A stretch of 12,403 bases of DNA from Promethearchaeota archaeon (GTDB taxonomy: Archaea; Asgardarchaeota; Lokiarchaeia; Sigynarchaeales; MK-D1), in contig JAEOTN010000092.1 of assembly GCA_016839865.1 (NCBI GenBank), positions 1 to 12,403 on the forward strand. The letters are read 5' to 3'. Every line of letters begins with the position of its first letter. Position 1 is the first letter of the stretch. Positions 7,070 through 12,403 of this stretch are shown here, one piece after another. Under the pieces are notes generated by a model. It had not been told where the DNA came from and searched no databases. It worked only from the letters and a program-made list of their open reading frames with translations. The position numbers and the translations under genes are program-made.

Positions 7070-8780
7070 TCAGTTGTTGGATGATATTGGGAAATATAAT
7101 CATCTACTCCCAACAAAGGTTCAATCAGCATATATTCCTCTACAAGATGAGGATAAGTCGCTAATTGCAGTGGATATTATTACTGAAAAAGGTTCAATAA
7201 TCGAACGTCCCACATTTTTACGCTTAGGCTATCGGTGGAATGAAAAAGAAGACCATAAAAAGTGGAACCCATTAATTCGAGAAGGATTTAATGTTGTGAA
7301 GGTAGATGTCCGCGGTGCAGGTGCATCGACAGGAACTCGAGAGGTTCCTTGGTCGGAAAATGAATTAATGGATATTGATGCGATTGTTGAATGGATCATC
7401 AACCAACCATGGTCAGATGGTCATATTATTACATTCGGAAGCGATTATTCCGCCACTACATCGGAACTCTCTGCACGTGGGAAAAATCCTGCACTTAAAG
7501 CTCATGTCTGTCATGGGAATGAATACAATCTTTATTCGGATATTATTTTTCCTGGTGGCATATTCCACAAGTCATATGTGAAATCATGGAGTGGACGAAA
7601 TACACTGGTTGAGAAATCTAAAATCCAGTCTGTAAATGATCCATTATATAATCCGGTAATCTCAGAAATTAAACATCAACATGAACAAAATGTGGATGTA
7701 TGGGATTTATTTTCGAACATTGAGTATGTTAATGATAACCTTGATGCCAAAAATAAGATTCCGTTATCAACTATCAATCTTTCCACTTATTCGGATGAAA
7801 TTAGTAGGAATAAAGCACCAAAATTCAACATTGGATCTTGGTTTGACACAAAATCAGCGAATGCCATAATTCATCGATTCCTAAATTACTCTAATCCGTT
7901 TATTGGAGTAATTGGTCCTTGGGATCATGCCTTAAAGCATGTATATACTCTAACAAAACCTCGCTCTCCTTCATTTCCTACACAATTAGTCTCGTTATTG
8001 GAATATATTCGATTTGCTAAGAAAGCTCTAAGCAATCCAACAAGCATACCCAAAAAACTGTATTATTATACGGTTGGAGAGGAAAAATGGAAAGTGACAG
8101 AAACTTGGCCTCTACCAACTCAAAAAATCAACACGTTATATTTACATGCAAAAAATAAACTTTCCTTTGAACCCCCGATAAAAGGAGAAAAAAGCATTTA
8201 TCATGTAAACACACGTACAACGTCAGGTACATCTAACCGTTGGACCACTCCATTCGGTACGGGAGTCAATTATTCCAATCGTGCTAAGCAAGACAGAAGA
8301 TGCTTAATTTTCACTAGCCCCCCAATTTCTGACTCAATCGAGATAACTGGTCATCCATTAGTAACACTTCAATTAAGTTCTTCACATGAAGATGGAGCTC
8401 TTTTCACCTATTTAGAGGCAATTTACAAGCGTAAAGTATATTATCTAACCGAAGGTCAATTGAGATTAATCTATAGGAAAGATTCAGCGAGAAAACCGTA
8501 TAGTTCACCAACAATATTTCGAGAATTTACCAAATCTAATGCCGAGCTTCTAAAACCAAATATAGTTTATGATTTTCAGATTCCATTAGAACCTCTATCA
8601 GTTAGATTACCGGAAAATTGTCGATTACGGCTGAGTATTTCGGGAACAGATGTAGACAATTTTAAATCCTATCCCGAAATGACAAAACCATATCCTGAAT
8701 GGACTATCTACCATAATTCGGAGTTCATTTCGGCTATTAAATTACCAATCATTCTAAATAAAGAAGAAAGTGAAAACTAA
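7035..8780 (+). CDS. CocE/NonD (peptidase S15)-type alpha/beta hydrolase with Asp at the nucleophile position
   Basis: A 581-residue protein. The alpha/beta-hydrolase domain covers about 30-330: LGYRW (64-68) supplies the oxyanion-hole Tyr region, VDVRGAGASTG (90-100) and EWIINQPW (119-126) are family hallmarks, and GGIF (174-177) follows. The triad positions are D137 in GSDYSA (135-140), D271 in GSWFD and H298 in GPWDH. The family has GxSYxG, with Ser as nucleophile, so Ser is replaced by Asp. The C-terminal part (about 365-575) matches the PepX_C beta-sandwich. Family members hydrolyse esters or amides (cocaine esterase, X-Pro dipeptidyl peptidase, acylases); here the reaction is uncertain. 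No signal peptide is seen. The start is TTG at 7035, because an in-frame TAA lies 3 nt upstream (7029-7031) and no ATG precedes the domain. GAGGT at 7019-7023 could be its ribosome binding site. It diverges from the TetR gene. Confidence 0.87.
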   Translation: MILYGKNFIIFDQLLDDIGKYNHLLPTKVQSAYIPLQDEDKSLIAVDIITEKGSIIERPTFLRLGYRWNEKEDHKKWNPLIREGFNVVKVDVRGAGASTGTREVPWSENELMDIDAIVEWIINQPWSDGHIITFGSDYSATTSELSARGKNPALKAHVCHGNEYNLYSDIIFPGGIFHKSYVKSWSGRNTLVEKSKIQSVNDPLYNPVISEIKHQHEQNVDVWDLFSNIEYVNDNLDAKNKIPLSTINLSTYSDEISRNKAPKFNIGSWFDTKSANAIIHRFLNYSNPFIGVIGPWDHALKHVYTLTKPRSPSFPTQLVSLLEYIRFAKKALSNPTSIPKKLYYYTVGEEKWKVTETWPLPTQKINTLYLHAKNKLSFEPPIKGEKSIYHVNTRTTSGTSNRWTTPFGTGVNYSNRAKQDRRCLIFTSPPISDSIEITGHPLVTLQLSSSHEDGALFTYLEAIYKRKVYYLTEGQLRLIYRKDSARKPYSSPTIFREFTKSNAELLKPNIVYDFQIPLEPLSVRLPENCRLRLSISGTDVDNFKSYPEMTKPYPEWTIYHNSEFISAIKLPIILNKEESEN

Positions 8781-8810
8781 GTTCCACCTTCTTTCACTTT
8801 TCTATAGTTT
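8767..8810 (+). terminator. hairpin plus T-rich tail after the hydrolase gene
   Basis: AAAGTGAAA (8767-8775) and TTTCACTTT (8792-8800) form a perfect 9-bp stem around a 16-nt loop that contains the hydrolase stop codon. TCTATAGTTTT follows. The stem is AT-rich, so it may be weak, but its position directly at the gene end supports a terminator. Confidence 0.45.
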
Positions 8811-8889
8811 TATTCATCATATCATAATTAAGGGAAATTTCTTTAGGAATCCAATTTTTATGAGATATTAAAACAGAAGTTGAGAGAGA

Positions 8890-9684
8890 TTGGTAACTAC
8901 AGACGCCATAAATCGAAGAATGTTTAATAAACAACCCTATTTTACTGATATGATTGTTTATCAATCCAAAGAGGATGCAAAATCTCTCGTTTCAAAAATA
9001 AAAACACAAGATCGTACTGTTAGGGCTCGAATAGTTAAGAAGTCAGCAGGAGTCTTCATTTATTTTGATGAAAATTCTTTTTCCAATATAAAAAAAGGGA
9101 AATTCCAGAATTTAATTAAAAAGAGAAAATCAAGTACCTCTATCAGGAGATTATCTGTAAGTAAACCAAAATCTGGCAAATCTCAAAAATTAAAACCTAA
9201 AAAAAAGGAATTATCGATTCTTGAGCGACAGGAACGATTACCCCAATTTCTAATGAAAAGACTCAGCAAAAAAGCAAGCTCTATTTTGCATAAAAGCGTC
9301 ATTGAAATAACCCAATCCCCGAAAAAGGATCTAGAAATACAACTCGATTTAATCAGATCAGAGCAAGTGAAGTTCGATATCCGCTATGAACATGAAAAGG
9401 ATATGTTGAATTATATCAACAGAGTTGCAAGAATTATTGAAAAACGGATTCGAGATTATGAAGAAAGAGAAGCAGAAATCTTCATAAAACTGTTTATTGC
9501 TGCACCTATCAAAACAGGGGAATTTAAAAAACAGCTTTCAAAATTGGAGAAGAAGGGGTATGATGAAGTTGCTTATCTAATTTTTAGGAAACTCAGCTCC
9601 AGAACTAAACGAAAATATCCTCATTCTGAATCTCGTTTAATTACTCAAATACGAAATTATATCTCTAGCAATTACAAGATGTAA
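8890..9684 (+). CDS. Lys/Arg-rich protein of unknown function
   Basis: I do not recognise this gene. Its 264 residues are about 24% Lys plus Arg. Residues about 20-62 could form a small alpha/beta unit (DMIVYQ, RARIVK, GVFIYFDE), 66-108 are a Ser/Lys/Pro-rich basic linker, and 109-264 are mainly charged helices (for example 160-200) ending in a basic stretch. There is no membrane segment or signal peptide. The composition is compatible with nucleic-acid binding, but no known motif is seen. The start is unresolved: TTG at 8890 gives the longest frame, and ATG at 8920 (residue 11) is at least as plausible; neither has a clear ribosome binding site. AT-rich elements at 8853-8871 may hold its promoter. 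It stands alone between the hydrolase terminator and the promoter of the next gene. Confidence 0.7.
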   Translation: MVTTDAINRRMFNKQPYFTDMIVYQSKEDAKSLVSKIKTQDRTVRARIVKKSAGVFIYFDENSFSNIKKGKFQNLIKKRKSSTSIRRLSVSKPKSGKSQKLKPKKKELSILERQERLPQFLMKRLSKKASSILHKSVIEITQSPKKDLEIQLDLIRSEQVKFDIRYEHEKDMLNYINRVARIIEKRIRDYEEREAEIFIKLFIAAPIKTGEFKKQLSKLEKKGYDEVAYLIFRKLSSRTKRKYPHSESRLITQIRNYISSNYKM

Positions 9685-9685
9685 G

Positions 9686-9693
9686 TATATATA
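9686..9693 (+). promoter_or_regulatory. TATA box for the YbjN-like gene
   Basis: TATATATA starts 1 nt after the stop codon of the basic-protein gene. It predicts a transcription start near 9714-9718 and a leader of about 25 nt with a good ribosome binding site, a typical archaeal arrangement. Confidence 0.55.
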
Positions 9694-9730
9694 GCCCCAA
9701 CTCACACATACTAACGTATTATTCTAGAAT

Positions 9731-9736
9731 AGGTGG
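9731..9736 (+). promoter_or_regulatory. ribosome binding site that fixes the start at 9742
   Basis: AGGTGG lies 5 nt before ATG 9742. An in-frame GTG at 9733 falls inside this motif, so it is unlikely to be the start. Confidence 0.6.
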
Positions 9737-9741
9737 GTAAT

Positions 9742-10149
9742 ATGGATAAAATTCGTAAGTATTTAGAAAAAGAAGGTCATACATTTTTAGTCCGAGATGA
9801 CTATTTTATTATTCCGTGGAAAATCGAAGATCTGAAATTTCACATTACAATAAACTTAACTCATGAAAAGTGGTTAGTAGTGTCTGCATTAATTGCAAGT
9901 TTTGATGAAATTCCGGATGAGGTAGAGAAGACTCTCTATAAACAACTGTTACTTGCAAACCACAATTTACCTGAAATTAATTACCAGATTGATAATGAGG
10001 GAAATATCCTATGTTCTGTTGATATGGATAAAGAAATAATTAATTATGAGAATTTTTATTCAGAATTCAACGCAATACCATATGGAATAAAATATTTCTT
10101 AGAAAAAGTTGCTCCTCAATTCAAGATCCAAGTAGCCGGTCGGGAATAA
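9742..10149 (+). CDS. small YbjN-like (CesT/type III chaperone-fold) protein
   Basis: A 135-residue acidic-to-neutral protein from ATG 9742, chosen because AGGTGG sits 5 nt upstream; the GTG at 9733 would add three residues but overlaps that site. The order is helix (DKIRKYLEKEG), strands (YFIIPW, KFHITIN, WLVVSAL), helix (EVEKTLYKQLLLANHNLP), strands (NYQIDNEGNILCSVDM) and C-terminal helix (YGIKYFLEKVAP). The LLLANHNLP plus 'D.eG.I' pattern is typical of YbjN-domain proteins, which share the secretion-chaperone fold and are thought to bind partner proteins. The match is by pattern only. It has its own promoter and stands between two unrelated genes. The following 65 nt hold a pyrimidine-rich stretch (10150-10163) and AT-rich sequence that probably contains the next promoter. 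Confidence 0.6.
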   Translation: MDKIRKYLEKEGHTFLVRDDYFIIPWKIEDLKFHITINLTHEKWLVVSALIASFDEIPDEVEKTLYKQLLLANHNLPEINYQIDNEGNILCSVDMDKEIINYENFYSEFNAIPYGIKYFLEKVAPQFKIQVAGRE

Positions 10150-10214
10150 TCTCTCTCTTTCCCATTGTTTTTAATTCAATTTTGCTTAATGTATTTCACT
10201 AACAACTGATATTT

Positions 10215-11405
10215 TTGAGTAGAGTATTTTTGGAAGCGAAATGGAGCGCAGTAATTCTTGCAGGTGGTTTAGGGACACGGTTAAATCCACTAACCACAGA
10301 AATTTGTAAACCTATGGTGCGGGTAACAAACAAACCTATGGTAGATTATTCAATAGATCATTTAAGGTTCGCAGGTATTAAACATATCATTGTATGCGTG
10401 AAGCATATGGGTGAAGTACTGAGAAATTACTTATTGGCTAAATGGAATCCGGTAATGCAAGAAGATCCTGAATTCAAAATAGAAATTCCACACAATGATT
10501 CAAGAGGTACAGCTGATGCTGTTCGAAAAGTATGGGATTTAATCCATACTGAAAATTTTGTGGTTTCTATGGCAGATATCGTAACAAATCTTCCTGTAAA
10601 GAAATTTATGGATTATCATTTGGAAAAACATGCAGAAGCCACAGTATCTATGAAACCTATTGACGAATTCGCTTCTAAATACGGAAACACAGTTCTTCAA
10701 CCTGATGGGAGAGTGAAATTGTTCTTAGAAAAACCAAGTGCGCATGAGATCTTCATATCTAGTCTGACTCAAGAGAGAGAACAAGCTCTTCCAATTATAA
10801 ATACGGGGATTTATTGCTTCCGTAAAGATATTGGTCATCAAGCCATTATGGAAACAGAATTTTTGGACTTTGGAAAAGAGATCTTTCCCTACTTGTTGGA
10901 AAATGATTATAAACTGTACGGATTTAACGAAGAATACTATTGGATGGATGTAGGTAACCCTAAAACATATCTCTGGGCAAATTGGGATATATTAAGGGAA
11001 TATGGATGGCCAATTCTACCAGAAGGAACTGAATCATTCAAGAAAAAAGTATGGGTACAGGGAGAACCAGATATACCAGAAAATTCCCATATCAGTCAAA
11101 AAGTCTGCCTAGGTAAGAATGTAAAAATCAGAGAAAATGTGCATATTAATTCCCTAACAAGCATTGGAGATAATGTGACGATTGGAAATGGAACAACTAT
11201 AGATCGTTCGGTTATCTGGGAGAATGTTTCACTTGGTGAAAATTGTGAAATCAATCAATCAGTTATTGCAAATGGATGTGAAATTGGAAATAACGTAATA
11301 ATTCGTTCAGAATCGATATTGGGTCCATATGTAACTGTTGAAGACGGAATTATTCTCGATTCACGGACAGTGCAAGCAAATGAAGTTGTAAAGAAAGACG
11401 AATAA
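10215..11405 (+). CDS. sugar-phosphate nucleotidyltransferase with LbH tail (mannose-1-phosphate guanylyltransferase-like)
   Basis: A 396-residue protein that should form an NDP-sugar from NTP and sugar 1-phosphate, most likely GDP-mannose or a glucose/GlcNAc analogue, in the cytosol. Residues 11-265 are the nucleotidyltransferase domain: AVILAGGLGTRL (12-23), CKPM (31-34), metal-site Asp121 in SMADIVTN (the usual Gly before this Asp is Ala), LEKP (171-174), NTGIY (196-200) and WMDVGNPKTY (243-252) with Asp245. Residues about 290-385 are left-handed beta-helix hexapeptides (ITI/VSLGENCEI type). This layout is COG1208-like. The base specificity cannot be read safely. The frame opens at TTG 10215, and TTG 10230 is an equally good start that leaves the usual few residues before AVILAGG; no ATG exists before the domain. 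A TATA-like TTTTTAATT lies at 10168-10176. It converges on the phosphomannomutase-like gene. Confidence 0.9.
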   Translation: MSRVFLEAKWSAVILAGGLGTRLNPLTTEICKPMVRVTNKPMVDYSIDHLRFAGIKHIIVCVKHMGEVLRNYLLAKWNPVMQEDPEFKIEIPHNDSRGTADAVRKVWDLIHTENFVVSMADIVTNLPVKKFMDYHLEKHAEATVSMKPIDEFASKYGNTVLQPDGRVKLFLEKPSAHEIFISSLTQEREQALPIINTGIYCFRKDIGHQAIMETEFLDFGKEIFPYLLENDYKLYGFNEEYYWMDVGNPKTYLWANWDILREYGWPILPEGTESFKKKVWVQGEPDIPENSHISQKVCLGKNVKIRENVHINSLTSIGDNVTIGNGTTIDRSVIWENVSLGENCEINQSVIANGCEIGNNVIIRSESILGPYVTVEDGIILDSRTVQANEVVKKDE

Positions 11406-11408
11406 TTA

Positions 11409-12403
11409 TTACTTTGTTTTCTTTTTTGATGATCCTTTTTTCTTCGGCTTTAATATATTTTCAATTTTCTCAATTAATTTCTCTGATGTTTCAGGATCGG
11501 GAGATTCAGAGGAAATAATCATTGAGTTTCTATGAAGCGATGGTCTAACCATTACCCATGAAGCCTTGAAATCAGTTTTTTCGGTTCCTTCAGCAAAGAT
11601 TATCTTTATACCGATTAGAGTGTCTAAAATAAGCAAATTTTCAGATTTCAGATTCTCTTTAATGATTTGACGAAAATTATAAAGCACTTTTTTAGTTACG
11701 CTAATGGAACGGTATACTTTGATAGTTTTTGGGAAATTTCTAACTAGAGAGCTTAAAGGTTCCTCTCGCTTCGATAAGACTTCTAAAAGTTTTAGTAGAG
11801 TGAAAGTCCCATCAGGGAATGGACCATAAATTGGGAAATAGAATTTAAAGGTGTCTGCAGCACCGAAAATTCCCCTTTCTTGTCTGAGTTTAGCTGATAT
11901 TTCCCCAGGGAGGTTTACTACACGGGATATAGTATAGTTGAAGTTTTTAGCATACTCATCTATTATTCTACTGCAACAAGAGGTTGTGATTATTGGATTT
12001 TCTTTGTTTTTTTGTATATAATCGTCATTACTAATGAGGAGCATAATGATATCCTCAAAATCTACTAGTGTTCCTGTTTCATCAAATACTAATAATCGAG
12101 ATCCATCTGAATCAAAAATTACTCCGAGGTCTGCATCCGCTGCTTTGACAATTGCAGAAGTGTCTCGTATCGAACCTAAGTCAGGGAACAATCGATCATC
12201 TAATGCTCGATAATAGGTATTAAGAGCGATTACAACCACGTTCATGGAGTTTAAAATTTCGGGAGTGATATCCCCAGTCGGTCCATAACTACAATCTACA
12301 ACAACCTTTAATCCCGCTTCAGAGATCATTTTTCGATCAACAAATTGGGGGATTGCACCTTTATACACATCAAATGTTTGAGTAATATCTGAAAGAGTGC
12401 CTA
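11409..12403 (-). CDS. phosphomannomutase-like protein with altered active-site loops, 5' end beyond window
   Basis: The frame stays open to the right edge, so the GTG at 12368 is internal; GTLSDITQTFDVY continues upstream of it. The N-terminal domain with the phosphoserine is outside the window. Counting from 12368, KVVVDCSYGPTGDITPEIL (21-39) and ADADLGVIFDSDGSR (77-91) mark domain II of the alpha-D-phosphohexomutase family, and GIFGAADTFKFYFP with FPDGTFTLLKLLEVL marks domain III. RPSLHRN (275-281) marks domain IV, and a Lys-rich tail follows. Active enzymes have DxDxDR, GExSGH and RxSGTEP. Here the third metal Asp is Ser, the sugar loop reads AADTFK and the phosphate loop lacks GTEP. From memory, it most resembles the divergent PMM-like module fused to mannose-1-phosphate guanylyltransferases in bacteria. 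It is probably a non-catalytic or altered partner of the neighbouring nucleotidyltransferase. Family firm, activity doubtful. Confidence 0.82.
   Translation of the reverse strand, partial: GTLSDITQTFDVYKGAIPQFVDRKMISEAGLKVVVDCSYGPTGDITPEILNSMNVVVIALNTYYRALDDRLFPDLGSIRDTSAIVKAADADLGVIFDSDGSRLLVFDETGTLVDFEDIIMLLISNDDYIQKNKENPIITTSCCSRIIDEYAKNFNYTISRVVNLPGEISAKLRQERGIFGAADTFKFYFPIYGPFPDGTFTLLKLLEVLSKREEPLSSLVRNFPKTIKVYRSISVTKKVLYNFRQIIKENLKSENLLILDTLIGIKIIFAEGTEKTDFKASWVMVRPSLHRNSMIISSESPDPETSEKLIEKIENILKPKKKGSSKKKTK
11412..11441 (+). terminator. T-tract terminator of the nucleotidyltransferase gene inside the opposing gene
   Basis: Two T6 runs (11422-11427 and 11436-11441) and a T4 run (11417-11420) start 7-12 nt after the nucleotidyltransferase stop. 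U-rich tracts suffice for archaeal termination. On the other strand the same bases encode the Lys-rich C-terminus of the phosphomannomutase-like protein. Confidence 0.45.

Noticed and set aside
6881..8788. The octamer GTTCCACC occurring on both sides of the hydrolase gene (6881-6888, 8781-8788)
   Set aside because: The first copy is the complement of the TetR ribosome binding site and the second lies in a terminator loop; eight bases in 12 kb with different contexts is likely chance.
9733..9735. GTG at 9733 as the start of the YbjN-like gene
   Set aside because: It lies within the AGGTGG ribosome binding site of the ATG at 9742, which has proper spacing.
12366..12368. GTG at 12368 as the true start of the phosphomannomutase-like gene
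   Set aside because: The frame is open to the window edge and the upstream residues continue the family pattern; a start here would remove the whole N-terminal domain.

Overview
This is a 12.4-kb AT-rich window that reads as archaeal. It has TATA-like elements about 25 bp before plausible transcription starts, short leaders, some genes preceded by ribosome binding sites of the GGAGGTG type, and T-tract ends. The gene content fits too: a GlmA/GH35-type glycosidase, a SNF2 + SWIM pair, a TetR regulator and a LbH-tailed sugar nucleotidyltransferase. A mesophilic lineage such as an Asgard archaeon is a reasonable guess, but no marker gene in the window settles it.

Layout. Positions 1-6874 are read leftwards, as TetR regulator, SNF2 ATPase, SWIM zinc-finger protein, then (after its own likely promoter) a GH35-type glycosidase that runs off the left edge. 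TetR, SNF2 and SWIM are packed with gaps of 9 and 0 nt and look like one transcription unit. A 160-bp divergent intergenic region (6875-7034) carries a TATA box for each direction. Rightwards from 7035 come a CocE/NonD (S15-type) alpha/beta hydrolase, a Lys/Arg-rich protein of unknown function, a small YbjN-like protein and a sugar-phosphate nucleotidyltransferase with a left-handed beta-helix tail. The last gene (11409 to the right edge) is leftward and encodes a phosphomannomutase-like protein whose 5' end lies outside the window. It converges on the nucleotidyltransferase gene with 3 nt between stop codons.

Functional reading. TetR-SNF2-SWIM looks like a ligand-controlled DNA- or chromatin-remodelling module. 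The nucleotidyltransferase and the phosphomannomutase-like protein look like a split, convergent version of the fused mannose-1-phosphate guanylyltransferase/PMM-like proteins known in bacteria, and would act in NDP-sugar supply for glycosylation. The glycosidase and the CocE-type hydrolase are probable cytosolic hydrolases, with no signal peptide seen in either.

The most striking pattern is that three enzyme-family genes have lost residues that are normally essential. The GH35 protein has Ala where the acid/base Glu should be. The CocE-type hydrolase has Asp in place of the nucleophilic Ser. The phosphomannomutase-like protein is altered in its metal, sugar and phosphate loops. These are read directly from the sequence, but their functional meaning is inference. 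No tRNA, rRNA, CRISPR array or insertion sequence was seen, and no gene-free stretch exceeds 300 bp.
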